Translations under genes and position numbers: made by a program | In this document: positions 1 to 9,571 of the stretch, in pieces | How the letters are laid out: each line of letters opens with the position of its first letter | Position numbering within the stretch: the first letter of the stretch is position 1 | Source: Treponema peruense | Lineage (GTDB): Bacteria > Spirochaetota > Spirochaetia > Treponematales > Treponemataceae | Direction of reading: 5' to 3' | DNA: 64,000 bases | Assembly: GCF_016117655.1 (NCBI RefSeq) | Contig: NZ_CP064936.1 | Span: 2,542,001-2,606,000, forward strand | The notes under the pieces: generated by a model | The model's input: only the letters and a program-made list of their open reading frames with translations | What the model was told of the DNA's origin: nothing | Databases searched by the model: none

Positions 1-107
1 TCAAATGGATAAGCAGTAAACTTTCCGTAATTGGGATTTGTTTCGAGATGCTCAAATGTAATGCCCTTCGGTTTTTTAAAACCTTTAAGCAGATTTTTGC
101 GAGCCAT
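1..107 (-). CDS. rpoA: RNA polymerase alpha subunit, 5' end only
   Basis: Only the first 35 or so codons lie in the window; the rest is beyond base 1. The N-terminus reads [15 protein letters not shown] and leads into the domain that dimerises alpha and holds beta and beta'. AAGGAG stands 5 bases before the ATG. It follows rpsD after 12 bases, the usual order of the alpha operon (rpsM, rpsK, rpsD, rpoA). The call rests on this N-terminus, recalled as close to treponemal RpoA, and on position. Confidence 0.9.
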   Translation of the reverse strand, partial: MARKNLLKGFKKPKGITFEHLETNPNYGKFTAYPF

Positions 108-119
108 CTGAACTCCTTA

Positions 120-755
120 TTATTTAGAATAGAGCTCAACCACGAGCTGCTCTTTCACATCAGCAAGGTCCGTGACCTCTTCGCGGCGAGGATACTGAAC
201 GAAAGTTCCCTTTACGGCATCTTCGTCAAGAGTAATCCAAGGAGCCGTTCCTGACTTTGAAACTTCCTTGAGGCTGTCCTGAATAACTGCAAGTTTCTTG
301 CTTCTTTCTTTAACCTCAATAACATCTCCCGGTTTAACCTGGAAACTTGGAATGTTTACAATGCGACCGTTTACCATAACATGGCGGTGCAGAACTATCT
401 GACGTGCCTGGTTGCGGCATGAACCGATGTGCATTCTGTAAACGATATTGTCAAGACGGCTTTCGAGAAGACGGATAAGGTTTTCACCGGTTACTCCAGG
501 CATACGAAGAGCATGCTCGAAAGTAAGGTGGAACTGCTTTTCCTGAACACCGTACATTCTCTTAATCTTCTGCTTTTCACGAAGCTGAAGACCGTACTCA
601 CTGCGTTTTCCTGTGCGTCCCTTAGGATCTTTTCCAGGAGCTGCACGCTTCTTGTTAATCGGGCACTTGTCGCTCTTGCAGCGCTCACCCTTAAGGCACA
701 ATTTTGTCTGTTCCGTTCTGCAGAGTCTGCAAACAGGACCTGTATATCTTGCCAT
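120..755 (-). CDS. rpsD: 30S ribosomal protein S4 (uS4)
   Basis: Primary 16S rRNA binder that nucleates assembly of the 30S body; in many bacteria it also represses the alpha operon translationally. 211 residues, full length. The N-terminus carries Cys9, Cys12, Cys26 and Cys31, so this is the zinc-binding form of S4. The S4 RNA-binding domain is seen from about residue 99 (SRLDNIVYRMHIG). Lies 15 bases after rpsK and 12 before rpoA. Confidence 0.97.
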   Translation of the reverse strand: MARYTGPVCRLCRTEQTKLCLKGERCKSDKCPINKKRAAPGKDPKGRTGKRSEYGLQLREKQKIKRMYGVQEKQFHLTFEHALRMPGVTGENLIRLLESRLDNIVYRMHIGSCRNQARQIVLHRHVMVNGRIVNIPSFQVKPGDVIEVKERSKKLAVIQDSLKEVSKSGTAPWITLDEDAVKGTFVQYPRREEVTDLADVKEQLVVELYSK

Positions 756-770
756 AGTAGACTATTCTCC

Positions 771-1151
771 TTACATGCGGCGTGTTTTGCGTGGGCGACA
801 TCCATTGTGAGGAATAGGTGTTACGTCAGAAATTGACTTTACCTTAAGTCCCAATGTTCCCAAAACACGAATAGCATTCTCACGTCCGATTCCGGGTCCC
901 TTTACAAAGACATGAACCTCGCGTAATCCATAACTTGCCGCACGCTGAACAGCAGTTTCAGCAACTGACTGTGCTGCAAACGGAGTAGATTTCTTAGCTC
1001 CGCGGAATCCCAGACCACCAGAAGAAGCCCAACTAATTGCGTTTCCTCTAAGATCCGTGATAGTTACAATTGTATTGTTGAAGGTTGCCTGGATATAGAC
1101 ATTTCCTTCATATACACTTTTCTTTTCCTTTCTCTTCTTTACGGTTGCCAT
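771..1151 (-). CDS. rpsK: 30S ribosomal protein S11 (uS11)
   Basis: Platform protein of the 30S subunit near the mRNA exit. About 126 residues, ending in the family hallmark [14 protein letters not shown]. Two ATG codons stand in tandem; the GGAGG site is 6 bases from the second (1151) but only 3 from the first (1154), so the second is chosen. Second gene of the alpha ribosomal set, 13 bases after rpsM. Confidence 0.97.
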   Translation of the reverse strand: MATVKKRKEKKSVYEGNVYIQATFNNTIVTITDLRGNAISWASSGGLGFRGAKKSTPFAAQSVAETAVQRAASYGLREVHVFVKGPGIGRENAIRVLGTLGLKVKSISDVTPIPHNGCRPRKTRRM

Positions 1152-1164
1152 CATCTACCTCCGC

Positions 1165-1533
1165 TTAAGCCTTCTTCTTGTTCGCAACAGTCTTCTTCTT
1201 ACCCTTGCGTGTACGAGAATTAGTGCGAGTGCGCTGACCGCGAACAGGCAATCCCTTGCGATGACGCAATCCACGATAGCTACCAATATCCATAAGACGT
1301 TTGATATTCAAACCAATTTCAGAGCGAAGGCGTCCTTCAGTCTTGTAATTGTCATCAATTGCCTTGCGGAGTTTAGAAAGATCATCCTCAGAAAGATCAT
1401 TAATAAGAACATGAGGATCAATCTTAGTAATTTCGCAGATCTTGCTGGCTGCAGAACGGCCAATACCGTAAATATATGTCAATGCAATATTGACATGCTT
1501 ATTAGGGAGGTCAACTCCCGCAATTCGAGCCAT
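1165..1533 (-). CDS. rpsM: 30S ribosomal protein S13 (uS13)
   Basis: Head protein of the 30S subunit that contacts L5 and the P-site tRNA. 122 residues with the helix-hairpin-helix piece [11 protein letters not shown] near residue 25 and the family C-terminus [12 protein letters not shown] followed by a Lys-rich tail. It starts the classical alpha set, 11 bases after rpmJ. Confidence 0.97.
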   Translation of the reverse strand: MARIAGVDLPNKHVNIALTYIYGIGRSAASKICEITKIDPHVLINDLSEDDLSKLRKAIDDNYKTEGRLRSEIGLNIKRLMDIGSYRGLRHRKGLPVRGQRTRTNSRTRKGKKKTVANKKKA

Positions 1534-1544
1534 CAGTTAACTCC

Positions 1545-1658
1545 TCAACCCTGTCTCTGCTTATGTTTGGGGTTAGAACAGATAATGCGGATGATTCCGT
1601 TTCTCTTAATAACCTTACACTTGTCGCAAATGGGCTTTACACTGGTTCGTACTTTCAT
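1545..1658 (-). CDS. rpmJ: 50S ribosomal protein L36 (bL36), zinc form
   Basis: 37 residues from the ATG at 1658, the normal L36 length. A longer open frame runs upstream, but only this start follows a G-rich Shine-Dalgarno site (AGGGGGA). The zinc ligands Cys11, Cys14, Cys27 and His32 are all present, so this is the zinc-dependent paralogue type. It sits between secY and rpsM as in many bacteria; infA, map and adk, often found here, are absent. Confidence 0.95.
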   Translation of the reverse strand: MKVRTSVKPICDKCKVIKRNGIIRIICSNPKHKQRQG

Positions 1659-1694
1659 AAAAGTCCCCCTGGAAAAATGTATACTACGTCGAAT

Positions 1695-1728
1695 CATGGC
1701 AATCCGAAGCGAAATTATTTTCGCCATG
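1695..1728 (-). promoter_or_regulatory. Folded leader between secY and rpmJ
   Basis: In the 172-base gap between secY and rpmJ the + strand holds CATGGC (1695) and GCCATG (1723) as outer arms, and a competing perfect hairpin GCGAAA/TTTCGC (1709-1714, 1719-1724). On the minus strand this is a leader just ahead of rpmJ-rpsM. Its place suggests the S4 control site of the alpha operon, but no consensus for that site can be checked by eye; function is inferred. Confidence 0.4.
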
Positions 1729-1830
1729 GACTACAATCCGACGTCCCACTTCCACTTATGTAGTGGTGTGATAGTATATCATATTTTTCCAAACTTAATC
1801 TAGTCCTAAATCGCGAATTCTCCGTTTTTT

Positions 1831-3165
1831 TTAGAGATTACGTGACTTTAACCCCTTCTTAGTCAAACCATCATGGTGATGCATCTTAAGAAGAGCCTCT
1901 ACCTGTGCCATGGTATCAATGTCAACACCTACCAGAATCAACAGTGAAGTACCTCCCATCAACATAGAAATTGACGGCGGAAACTTAAAGATGATCTGAA
2001 TCACAGTAGGAAGCAGCGCGATGACTGCAAGATACAATGAACCAGGAAGAATCAGACGGTTCAAAACCTTCTGAAGATATTCCTCAGTATGGTCGGTACG
2101 GATTCCGGGAATGGAACCGCCGTTTTCACGGATATTCTTTGCGATTTCAGTGGGGTTCAGTGTTACCTGAGTGTAGAAGTAAGCAAAAAATATTATCAAC
2201 AATACTTCAATGAAATTATACCAAAATCCGAGTGGATTCAAAACCGCAGAAACCTTCATAAGCCAAGTTGCCTTTGATGAAAGACTGTTGGCAATCTGAA
2301 GCGGGAACGTTAAGAAAGCAGAAGCAAAGATGATAGGAATAACGCCCGACGGATTAATCTTAAACGGAATATACGAACTCTGACCACCATACATCTTGCG
2401 TCCGACTACACGCTTTGCATAGTGAACTGCAATCTTGCGCTGTCCTGACTGTTCAAAAACAACAAGACCAATAATAACCAGGAAAAGAACAAATGCTACA
2501 ATAACTAAGACAATATTTATATCTCCGTTACTTACGCTCTTGCCCAATTCGTATACGGCACTCGGAAGTCGAGCGACAATACCGGCGAAAATAAGCATAG
2601 AAATGCCGTTTCCGATACCATGCGCAGTAATCTGATCGCCCATCCATACAGTAATCATAGAACCTGTGGTAACTGTAAGAATAGCAAGCACATTAAAATA
2701 GACTTTGTTATCAAATATAATCGCGCCAGGAACTGCCTGGTTGATGGAGTCAGCATACACAGTCAAAGCTACAGACTGAAGAAGACATACAAAAATTGTA
2801 CCTATTCTTGTCCAAGCCTGAACTCTCTGCTGACCGCCCTCTTCCTGAGCAATTCTTTTGAGTGACGGGAAAATAACGAGGGCGAGCTGCAGAATAATCT
2901 GTGTTGAAATATAAGGCATTACACCCAACATAAACACAGAGAATCTTTCAAACGCACCGCCCGCAAAAAAGTCCATGTAACTGGCAAACGCACTTTCCGC
3001 ACCGCTTGCAAAACTGTTAAAGTACTGCAAAAGCAATGTGGCATTTATGCCTGGTATAGTAAGAACACTTCCCAGACGGAAAACAGCTAGAATGAGCAAT
3101 GTAAAGAAAATACGGTTACGCAGTTCCTTTACTTTGAACATATTTACAATAGGATTGTTTGCCAT
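1831..3165 (-). CDS. secY: Preprotein translocase subunit SecY
   Basis: Central channel of the Sec translocon in the inner membrane; pairs with SecE, encoded at 26639-26818, and SecA. 444 residues with the expected series of hydrophobic segments (ten in the family), the first at about residues 17-37, and family pieces such as GIGNGISMLIFAGIVARLP and the loop ending in SIPGIRTDHTEEYL. Start ATG follows GGAG at 7 bases. Last gene of the spc set, after rplO. Confidence 0.97.
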   Translation of the reverse strand: MANNPIVNMFKVKELRNRIFFTLLILAVFRLGSVLTIPGINATLLLQYFNSFASGAESAFASYMDFFAGGAFERFSVFMLGVMPYISTQIILQLALVIFPSLKRIAQEEGGQQRVQAWTRIGTIFVCLLQSVALTVYADSINQAVPGAIIFDNKVYFNVLAILTVTTGSMITVWMGDQITAHGIGNGISMLIFAGIVARLPSAVYELGKSVSNGDINIVLVIVAFVLFLVIIGLVVFEQSGQRKIAVHYAKRVVGRKMYGGQSSYIPFKINPSGVIPIIFASAFLTFPLQIANSLSSKATWLMKVSAVLNPLGFWYNFIEVLLIIFFAYFYTQVTLNPTEIAKNIRENGGSIPGIRTDHTEEYLQKVLNRLILPGSLYLAVIALLPTVIQIIFKFPPSISMLMGGTSLLILVGVDIDTMAQVEALLKMHHHDGLTKKGLKSRNL

Positions 3166-3182
3166 TTAGTCACTCCAAACTT

Positions 3183-3668
3183 TTATTTTGCTTCTTCGGA
3201 AGTCTTTGTCTCAGCAGCCGGAACCAAAACTTTTACGGTTCCACCGGCAGCCTCAATTTTTGCCTTGGCAGAAGCAGAAACTTTTTCTACTTCTACATTA
3301 AGCTTTTTCTTAAGGTCTCCGTTACCAAGAATTTTAACTCCATCGATAACTTTTCCAACGAGACCCTTAGCTCTAAGTGACTCGCGGTTAACGGTTTCTC
3401 CGTCAGCAAACTTCTCTTCAAGTTCAACTACATTGAAGCAAACATATTCCTTTTTGAAAGGATAGTTAGAGAAGCCACGGCGTGCGATGCGACGATAAAG
3501 AGGCATCTGACCGCCTTCAAATCCAACATATGTCTTTCCGCCAGAGCGTGACTGCTGTCCCTTGTTTCCTCTTCCTGCAGTTGTTCCGCGGCCAGAAGAA
3601 GATCCACGACCAACAATACGCTTCTTTTTATTAGCACCCTGAGGAGCTGTAAGAATAAAATCTGCCAT
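3183..3668 (-). CDS. rplO: 50S ribosomal protein L15 (uL15)
   Basis: 161 residues. The N-terminal Gly/Arg/Lys-rich arm with GRGSSSGRGTTAGRGNKGQ is the L15 signature that threads into 23S rRNA. The C-terminus has a Lys/Glu/Ala-rich extension. The ATG shares one base with the rpmD stop (TAATG), so translation is probably coupled. Confidence 0.97.
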   Translation of the reverse strand: MADFILTAPQGANKKKRIVGRGSSSGRGTTAGRGNKGQQSRSGGKTYVGFEGGQMPLYRRIARRGFSNYPFKKEYVCFNVVELEEKFADGETVNRESLRAKGLVGKVIDGVKILGNGDLKKKLNVEVEKVSASAKAKIEAAGGTVKVLVPAAETKTSEEAK

Positions 3669-3853
3669 TAGTCAATCTCCTCTACTTTTACCAAGTGTGA
3701 GACAGCTGCTACCATACCAAGAATAGCCTCGGTTGCTTCATGCTCAACAGTGGAACCAATCTTTTTAAGACCAAGACTGCGAACAGTTGCCTTTTTTTCG
3801 GGCTTCTGTCCAATAACACTTCTAACGAGTGTAACACGAATCTTCTTTGCCAT
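3668..3853 (-). CDS. rpmD: 50S ribosomal protein L30 (uL30)
   Basis: 61 residues from the ATG at 3853 ([16 protein letters not shown]), the normal length. An in-frame upstream start would overlap rpsE and is not favoured. The ATG follows the rpsE TGA after two bases. Order rpsE-rpmD-rplO is canonical for the spc operon. Confidence 0.96.
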   Translation of the reverse strand: MAKKIRVTLVRSVIGQKPEKKATVRSLGLKKIGSTVEHEATEAILGMVAAVSHLVKVEEID

Positions 3854-3855
3854 AA

Positions 3856-4368
3856 TCAGCCCCACATATCCTTGAGTGTCTTACCGCGATTCTGAGCGAC
3901 AGCACGAGCGTCCATAAGGTTTGTTACAGCATCAAATGTTGCGCGAACAACATTTACAGATGTACTTGAACCCAAAGACTTGGAAATAACATCAGTTACT
4001 CCGGCCGCATCCATAACCGCACGAACTGCACCACCTGCAATGATTCCTGTACCAGGACAAGCAGGCTTGAGCAATACTGAAGAGCTCTTAAACTTTCCTA
4101 CCATCTCATGAGGAATAGTACCATTCTTCATGGGAAGTACCATAAGGTTTGACTTAGCCTTATCAAGGCTCTTCCTTATAGCTTCGGTAACATCATTTGC
4201 CTTTCCGAATCCGAATCCGATGCGTCCTTTTTTGTCTCCAACAACTGTCAGAGCAGAGAAAGACATTCTGCGTCCACCTTTTACAGTTTTAGCAGTACGG
4301 TTCAACTTTACAAGTTTCTCTACGAATTCATCAGCAGGCTTTCTATCAAAATTCTTCTGGTGTTCCAT
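3856..4368 (-). CDS. rpsE: 30S ribosomal protein S5 (uS5)
   Basis: Acts in decoding fidelity and lines the mRNA entry. 170 residues from the ATG at 4368; AGGAG is 5 bases before it. A GTG two codons upstream (4374) abuts the same AGGA and is unlikely. The dsRNA-binding-like N-terminal domain ([15 protein letters not shown] and [14 protein letters not shown]) and the C-terminal fold with [15 protein letters not shown] are intact. Confidence 0.97.
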   Translation of the reverse strand: MEHQKNFDRKPADEFVEKLVKLNRTAKTVKGGRRMSFSALTVVGDKKGRIGFGFGKANDVTEAIRKSLDKAKSNLMVLPMKNGTIPHEMVGKFKSSSVLLKPACPGTGIIAGGAVRAVMDAAGVTDVISKSLGSSTSVNVVRATFDAVTNLMDARAVAQNRGKTLKDMWG

Positions 4369-4376
4369 AGCCACTC

Positions 4377-4739
4377 CTAGAATACAATCCCGGCACTGCG
4401 GGTAGCGTCAGCAAGGGCCTTAACAACACCATGATAAAGATAACCGTTACGGTCGAACACAACTGTATTGATGTTCTTTTCCTTAAGGCGTGCACCCAAA
4501 GCTTCTCCAAGTTTTTTTGCACTTTCAACATTGGCTTTAAGTGCAATAAAATCCTTTTCCAGAGTTGAGATGGCAGCAAGAGTTCTGCCCTCATCATCGT
4601 TGATTACCTGTGCATAAAGATTGCGACCACTCTTGAACACTGTCAAGCGGGGACGTTCCGCAGTACCGTAAATTGACTTACGAATGTGAATCTTTCTGTG
4701 CAGGCGCTTTCTGTTTTTATCACTAAGTTTCTTGAACAT
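4377..4739 (-). CDS. rplR: 50S ribosomal protein L18 (uL18)
   Basis: 5S rRNA-binding protein of the central protuberance, with L5. 120 residues: basic N-terminus [14 protein letters not shown], then the core [21 protein letters not shown] and the C-terminal [26 protein letters not shown]. Lies 8 bases before rpsE. Confidence 0.97.
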   Translation of the reverse strand: MFKKLSDKNRKRLHRKIHIRKSIYGTAERPRLTVFKSGRNLYAQVINDDEGRTLAAISTLEKDFIALKANVESAKKLGEALGARLKEKNINTVVFDRNGYLYHGVVKALADATRSAGIVF

Positions 4740-4750
4740 ATCAATTCACC

Positions 4751-5293
4751 TTATTTTACACCAGTCTTACCGACTTTGCGTCTGATAACTTCGGTTTCGT
4801 AACGTATTCCCTTTCCCTTATAAGGTTCAGGCTTACGTAATTTACGAATCTGTGCACTGAACTCGCCAACCTTCTGTTTGTCAATACCAGAGATTGTGAG
4901 TTTTCCATTCTGATCTACAGTTACTGTAAGTCCCTCTGGAATCATTGCTACGAAATCAGATGAATATCCTAAGTTCATAACGATTGTCTTGCCCTGGATT
5001 TCAGCACGGTAACCAACACCAGTGATAACAAGAGTCTTAGAGAAACCGGCTGAAACACCAGTAACCATATTGTGAATAAGGTTGCGGTAAAGTCCGTGTG
5101 CAGCGCTGGCAGCTTTAGAACCGTCAGCCGGAGTTACGATAACTTCTGTTCCCTTAACTTCAACATTAACCAATCCGTTTACATCCTGCTTAAGCTCGCC
5201 CTTAGGACCTTTTACAGTCACAAGGTTAGGAGCTACAGTAACGGTTACACCTGCAGGAATAGTTACAGGAAGCTTACCAATCTTAGATGCCAT
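4751..5293 (-). CDS. rplF: 50S ribosomal protein L6 (uL6)
   Basis: Lies by the GTPase-factor site of the 50S subunit. 180 residues, two tandem L6 folds; the second ends in the diagnostic [23 protein letters not shown]. Start ATG has an AGGAGG-type site 5-7 bases upstream. Gap to rplR 11 bases. Confidence 0.97.
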   Translation of the reverse strand: MASKIGKLPVTIPAGVTVTVAPNLVTVKGPKGELKQDVNGLVNVEVKGTEVIVTPADGSKAASAAHGLYRNLIHNMVTGVSAGFSKTLVITGVGYRAEIQGKTIVMNLGYSSDFVAMIPEGLTVTVDQNGKLTISGIDKQKVGEFSAQIRKLRKPEPYKGKGIRYETEVIRRKVGKTGVK

Positions 5294-5305
5294 ATCTTCC
5301 TCCTA

Positions 5306-5707
5306 TTACCATACGTTGCAGATCAACTCGCCGCCGACCAACTTTTCAGAGGCCTTTTTGCCAGTTGTAACACCGATTGAAGTTGAAACAATTAATGTAC
5401 CGTATCCGTTGTAAACGCGCGGTAATTCCTTGTAACCTGAATAAACACGACGACCAGGTGTAGAAATTTTCTTCATACCATGGATAACTGACTTGTTTGC
5501 ATCATCGTACTTAAGGAAAATACGAATAATGCTGTGTCCGTTGTCGTCCTGAACTTTCTTGAAGTTTTTAATAAAACCTTCAGTCTTAAGTATCTTTACA
5601 ATTTCCAGTTTCATCTTAGAGGTAGGAACATCTACCTTCTCGTGACCGACTTTCGCCGCATTCTGGACTTTTGCGAGCATATCTGCTATTGGGTCTGAAG
5701 CTGCCAT
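5306..5707 (-). CDS. rpsH: 30S ribosomal protein S8 (uS8)
   Basis: Binds helix 21 of 16S rRNA; in E. coli it is the translational repressor of the spc operon. 133 residues, starting [17 protein letters not shown] and ending with the family block [29 protein letters not shown]. Situated between the S14 and L6 genes as usual. Confidence 0.97.
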   Translation of the reverse strand: MAASDPIADMLAKVQNAAKVGHEKVDVPTSKMKLEIVKILKTEGFIKNFKKVQDDNGHSIIRIFLKYDDANKSVIHGMKKISTPGRRVYSGYKELPRVYNGYGTLIVSTSIGVTTGKKASEKLVGGELICNVW

Positions 5708-5722
5708 TTTATTCTCCTGTCA

Positions 5723-5908
5723 CTACCAAGATGATTTTGTGACGCCTGGTAAAAGGCCTTCACTAGCTAATTTGCGGAAACAGATACGACAAATCTTAAA
5801 CTTCCGCAAATATCCATGAGGACGACCACAAATATGACACCTGTTGTACTTACGTGTGCTGTACTTAGGAGTGCGGTTCGCCTTGATAATCATTGATTTC
5901 TTAGCCAT
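5723..5908 (-). CDS. rpsZ: 30S ribosomal protein S14, zinc type (uS14, type Z)
   Basis: 61 residues, the short zinc-binding form of S14. CHICGRPHG and CRICFRKLA supply the two Cys-x2-Cys pairs. The replacement-type long S14 without cysteines is not seen here. Lies between rplE (11 bases) and rpsH (15 bases). Confidence 0.96.
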   Translation of the reverse strand: MAKKSMIIKANRTPKYSTRKYNRCHICGRPHGYLRKFKICRICFRKLASEGLLPGVTKSSW

Positions 5909-5919
5909 GAACTTATTCC

Positions 5920-6471
5920 TTATTTCCTAAACGGCATTCCAAACTTAGTCAACAGAGCGCGGGCATCACTGTCAGTGCGGGCACTGGTAACGATGCTGAT
6001 ATTCATACCTGCAATCTTAACAATCTTGTCGAAGTCGATTTCCGGGAAGATAATCTGTTCTGTTATACCAAGAGAGAAATTTCCGTGTCCATCAAAGCCT
6101 GTTGCCTTGATTCCGCGGAAATCCTTAACACGAGGAAGTGCAACATTGATGAGACGATCGAGGAATTCATACATGATATTTCCACGAAGTGTCACCATTG
6201 CTCCAACCTCATTGCCTTCACGAAGTTTGAAGTTTGCAATACTTTTCTTAGCTCTTGTTTTAACAGCTTTCTGGCCGGTAATCTGAGTGAGATCTGTAAC
6301 TGCAGCATCAAGAAGTTTCTTATTCGTGAGAGCTTCGCCGACACCCATGCTTACGACAACCTTTTTGATTGCCGGAATCTGCATAGTGGATGTGTATCCA
6401 AGCTCCTTAAAGAGCTCCGGAGCGATTTTTTCCTTATAGACTTTCTTAAGCCGTGGTACGTAATTTTCCAT
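5920..6471 (-). CDS. rplE: 50S ribosomal protein L5 (uL5)
   Basis: Binds 5S rRNA and forms bridge B1b to S13. 183 residues from the ATG at 6471, which shares one base with the rplX stop (TAATG); the frame stays open nine codons upstream inside rplX, but that start lacks family match. [16 protein letters not shown] and the C-terminal [19 protein letters not shown] are typical. Confidence 0.97.
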   Translation of the reverse strand: MENYVPRLKKVYKEKIAPELFKELGYTSTMQIPAIKKVVVSMGVGEALTNKKLLDAAVTDLTQITGQKAVKTRAKKSIANFKLREGNEVGAMVTLRGNIMYEFLDRLINVALPRVKDFRGIKATGFDGHGNFSLGITEQIIFPEIDFDKIVKIAGMNISIVTSARTDSDARALLTKFGMPFRK

Positions 6472-6794
6472 TACAGTGCTTCTCCACACTTGCGGCAAAC
6501 ACGAGTTTTCTTGTCGCCATCAAGTTTATATCCTGCTCTAACAGGGCGTCCGCATTTTTTACATACGAGCGCTACGTTCGATATATCAAGAGGAGCCTCA
6601 ATCTCAACGATTCCACCGGCATCCTGCTGTGATCTTCTCTTCATCGCCTTCTTGACCAAGTTGCATCCGCCAACGATAACACATGCTTTATTGTGCTTTT
6701 CAAAAACACGAACTATCGTTCCGCGCTTACCTTTGTCCTTTCCAGCAATGATTTCTACATTGTCATCCTTATGGATCTTATACTTATGCTGCAT
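6471..6794 (-). CDS. rplX: 50S ribosomal protein L24 (uL24)
   Basis: Early 50S assembly initiator. 107 residues: KOW motif in the N-terminal part ([22 protein letters not shown]) and a C-terminal double Cys-x2-Cys ([17 protein letters not shown]) that can hold zinc. Translation is probably coupled to rplE through the TAATG overlap. Confidence 0.96.
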   Translation of the reverse strand: MQHKYKIHKDDNVEIIAGKDKGKRGTIVRVFEKHNKACVIVGGCNLVKKAMKRRSQQDAGGIVEIEAPLDISNVALVCKKCGRPVRAGYKLDGDKKTRVCRKCGEAL

Positions 6795-6808
6795 AATCTC
6801 CAGGCTCC

Positions 6809-7177
6809 TTACAGAACTTCAGGAGCAAGTGATACGATCTTCATAAAGTCCATATCACGAAGCTCACGGGCTACAGGTCCAAAAATACGTTTTCCCTTCG
6901 GATTCTTGTCAGCATCGATGATAACACAAGCATTATCATCAAAGCGAATGTAAGTTCCATCAGGGCGGCGGTATTCTTTCGATACACGAACGATTACAGC
7001 CTTCTGTACAGTACCTTCCTTAATTGTAGATGTCGGAATCGCTTCCTTAACAGCTACCACAACAATGTCACCAATACCTGCATAACGGCGGTGTGAACCA
7101 CCCAAAACCTTAATGCACTGAACCAGCTTGGCACCGGAGTTATCGGCAACAACCAAATTTGATTGCATCTGAAGCAT
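6809..7177 (-). CDS. rplN: 50S ribosomal protein L14 (uL14)
   Basis: Interface protein of the 50S subunit. 122 residues; [21 protein letters not shown] is cut here to [17 protein letters not shown] and matches the family start, with the later [16 protein letters not shown] block. Lies 14 bases before rplX. Confidence 0.97.
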   Translation of the reverse strand: MLQMQSNLVVADNSGAKLVQCIKVLGGSHRRYAGIGDIVVVAVKEAIPTSTIKEGTVQKAVIVRVSKEYRRPDGTYIRFDDNACVIIDADKNPKGKRIFGPVARELRDMDFMKIVSLAPEVL

Positions 7178-7190
7178 ATTCTACTCCTGG

Positions 7191-7463
7191 TTATTTGGCC
7201 TTCTCGATGATTGCATCAAGACGCCAGCACTTGTCTTTGCTGATTGGGCTACATTCAACGATACGAACTGTGTCACCCTCATGGGCTTCGTTCTTTTCAT
7301 CATGAGCCTTGCATTTCTTGGTCCGTGTAACATATTTCTTGTAGAGACGGTCCATCTTCTTTGTATCAATAGAAACAACGATAGTCTTGTCCATCTTGTC
7401 GCTAGTGACGATACCTACGAATGAACGTTTTACAGACTTTTTCTGCACATTCTGTTCTTCCAC
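7191..7463 (-). CDS. rpsQ: 30S ribosomal protein S17 (uS17)
   Basis: 16S rRNA-binding OB-fold protein. 90 residues, with a short N-terminal extension before [22 protein letters not shown] and the family piece [20 protein letters not shown]. Placed between rpmC and rplN, the usual order. Confidence 0.96.
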   Translation of the reverse strand: MEEQNVQKKSVKRSFVGIVTSDKMDKTIVVSIDTKKMDRLYKKYVTRTKKCKAHDEKNEAHEGDTVRIVECSPISKDKCWRLDAIIEKAK

Positions 7464-7473
7464 GGGTCAGCTC

Positions 7474-7716
7474 CTAGTTATTTGCAGCAATAGCTTCAGC
7501 AGCTGCGGCTCTGAATTTCTCCAAATCCTGCTGGTGAATAAGCGTATTAAGACGCGCAATCTCGCGGCGAATTGTACGCTTCTGCATTGGGTTCTCTACA
7601 TGTCCTGTAATAGCCTGAAAGCGAAGGTCCATGTAGCTTTTCTTAAGTTCATTCCGCTTTGTTACAAGTTCGGAATAAGAAAGATCCTTGTAATTCTTTT
7701 TCTTTGAATCAGCCAT
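7474..7716 (-). CDS. rpmC: 50S ribosomal protein L29 (uL29)
   Basis: Sits at the polypeptide exit, where it helps form the docking site for trigger factor and SRP. 80 residues: a two-helix hairpin with SYMDLRFQAITGHVENPMQ-type core, slightly extended at the C-terminus (EKFRAAAAEAIAANN). 10 bases either side to rplP and rpsQ. Confidence 0.95.
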   Translation of the reverse strand: MADSKKKNYKDLSYSELVTKRNELKKSYMDLRFQAITGHVENPMQKRTIRREIARLNTLIHQQDLEKFRAAAAEAIAANN

Positions 7717-7726
7717 CTTTTACTCC

Positions 7727-8143
7727 TTACATCACAGTCGGGCGGAATGCCACTTTTGTCTTGATTGGCAGTTTGCTTGCAGCAAGGTGCATAGCCTTTT
7801 CAGCGAGTTTTTTGTCTACTCCACCTACTTCAAACAAAATCATACCTGGTTTTATAACTGCGGCCCAGAATTCCGGAGCTCCCTTTCCCTTTCCCATGCG
7901 GGTGTCAGCAGGCTTCTTTGAAACCGGCTTATCAGGGAAAATACGAGTCCACAACTGGCCCTGACGGTTAATACAGCGGTTGATAGCAACACGAGCTGCT
8001 TCAATATGCTTTGCGCTAAGCCAAACCGGCTCCATAGCAACCAAAGCGACTTCGCCAAAGTCTACAAAATTATCACGTGTTGCGTTTCCTGTCGGACGAC
8101 CGCGCTGAACCTTGCGGTGAGCAACTCTTTTAGGACTAAGCAT
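7727..8143 (-). CDS. rplP: 50S ribosomal protein L16 (uL16)
   Basis: Late assembly protein near the peptidyl-transferase centre and A site. 138 residues; [19 protein letters not shown] and [19 protein letters not shown] are family hallmarks. Its start lies 8 bases inside the end of rpsC, so coupling is likely. Confidence 0.97.
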   Translation of the reverse strand: MLSPKRVAHRKVQRGRPTGNATRDNFVDFGEVALVAMEPVWLSAKHIEAARVAINRCINRQGQLWTRIFPDKPVSKKPADTRMGKGKGAPEFWAAVIKPGMILFEVGGVDKKLAEKAMHLAASKLPIKTKVAFRPTVM

Positions 8144-8900
8144 TTTCTACTTTTCCTCCCTCAGCTTTCGGGGCGCGTGCAGAATCATTTCTGCGTCCAC
8201 GATCACCGTTTGAGCGCTCGCGACGTGGCTTCTTTACAATATCACCTGCGTCTTCGTTCTGCTCGCGACCGTAGTTCATTCCATTGTACACCCAGACCTT
8301 GATACCAATCTTACCGTATGTAGTAAGAGCTTCGAATGTACCGTAGTCAATGTCGGCACGAAGAGTATGAAGAGGAACACGTCCTTCCTTATGCTCTTCA
8401 GAGCGAGTCATATCTGCACCTGCAAGACGTCCGGAAATACGGATTTTAATACCCTGAGCTCCGGCCTTCATTGCGTTTGCAGAAGCCTGCTTGAGCGCCT
8501 TGCGGAAAGAACCGCGTCCTGCAAGCTGGCGACCAACATTCTGTGCAATGAGAGAAGCGTTGATTTCGGCACGTTTCACTTCTTTAATCTTGATCTGTAC
8601 CTTTTTTGTCAACTGCTTCTGGATATCTGCGCTTATCTTTTCGATTGTAGCGCCCTTTACACCGATAATCACACCTGGGCGTGCTGTATGAATTACAATT
8701 GTAACACGCTGCGGGTGACGTACGATTTCAATTTCAGCAATATCAGCATTCTTGCATTCAGGAAGAAGTCCGACAAGCTTGCGGATTTTTACATCTTCCA
8801 AAAACAAATCCGCGTATTCACGGGGACCTGCATACCAACGAGACTGCCATGTTTTGTTTACACCAAGGCGTAAACCGATAGGATTAACTTTCTGACCCAC
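8136..8900 (-). CDS. rpsC: 30S ribosomal protein S3 (uS3)
   Basis: Part of the mRNA entry tunnel and helicase centre with S4 and S5. 254 residues from a GTG start at 8900 ([13 protein letters not shown]), one base after the rplV stop; a TTG further up would overlap rplV. KH domain with [14 protein letters not shown] at about residue 70, then the S3 C-terminal domain. The tail after residue 215 is Arg/Asp/Lys-rich and low in complexity. Confidence 0.96.
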   Translation of the reverse strand: MGQKVNPIGLRLGVNKTWQSRWYAGPREYADLFLEDVKIRKLVGLLPECKNADIAEIEIVRHPQRVTIVIHTARPGVIIGVKGATIEKISADIQKQLTKKVQIKIKEVKRAEINASLIAQNVGRQLAGRGSFRKALKQASANAMKAGAQGIKIRISGRLAGADMTRSEEHKEGRVPLHTLRADIDYGTFEALTTYGKIGIKVWVYNGMNYGREQNEDAGDIVKKPRRERSNGDRGRRNDSARAPKAEGGKVENA

Positions 8901-8901
8901 T

Positions 8902-9258
8902 TTACTTTCCCGCCTTTTCGTCAACTACAACGGTGATATGGCACATGCGCTTCAGGAGCTGATCAGCACGTCCGCGACCACGGAACCAAACTCTCTTGAG
9001 TCTTGGACCTTCATCAATACGGATTTCCTTAACGTAAAGCATATCTTCATCAAGCTTCTTGTTTTTGTTAAGTGCATTTGCAACAGCAGACTTTAAAGTA
9101 CCGTTTATAAGCTTTGCACCCTTCTGAGGCATGACATCGAGGATAGCCATAGCTTCAGCACAAGATTTTCTTTTGATCACATTAGCTACAGGACGAACCT
9201 TTGTAGGTGATGCAATAAGAAATTTAGTTGTGGCTACATAACCTTTCTTTTCAGCCAT
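8902..9258 (-). CDS. rplV: 50S ribosomal protein L22 (uL22)
   Basis: Its long beta-hairpin lines the exit tunnel; changes there give macrolide resistance in other bacteria. 118 residues from the ATG at 9258 ([18 protein letters not shown]); a GTG three codons up touches the AGGA site and is unlikely. The hairpin region [24 protein letters not shown] is seen and shows no obvious insertion. Confidence 0.96.
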   Translation of the reverse strand: MAEKKGYVATTKFLIASPTKVRPVANVIKRKSCAEAMAILDVMPQKGAKLINGTLKSAVANALNKNKKLDEDMLYVKEIRIDEGPRLKRVWFRGRGRADQLLKRMCHITVVVDEKAGK

Positions 9259-9269
9259 AATATCCACTC

Positions 9270-9557
9270 CTATTTCTTACCAGCTGATTTATCTGAACCG
9301 CCATGTCCTTTGAATGTACGTGTTGCAGCGAACTCGCCGAGCTTGTGGCCGACAAGGTTTTCCGTAACATATACAGGAATCCATGACTTACCGTTATGCA
9401 CTGAAATTGTATTTCCTACCATTTCAGGGATGATTGTAGAGCAGCGGGAATAAGTTTTTATTATTTTCTTATCAGCTGCCGTTGATTTGTTCATTTCGTT
9501 AACCTTTTTGTAGAGAGACTTCTCAACAAAAGGTCCTTTCTTAACTGATCTAGACAC
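9270..9557 (-). CDS. rpsS: 30S ribosomal protein S19 (uS19)
   Basis: Head protein next to S13. 95 residues beginning [18 protein letters not shown], with [25 protein letters not shown] cut to its core [12 protein letters not shown], and ending in [17 protein letters not shown]. Between rplB and rplV as usual. Confidence 0.97.
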   Translation of the reverse strand: MSRSVKKGPFVEKSLYKKVNEMNKSTAADKKIIKTYSRCSTIIPEMVGNTISVHNGKSWIPVYVTENLVGHKLGEFAATRTFKGHGGSDKSAGKK

Positions 9558-9571
9558 AATTAACTCCTACG

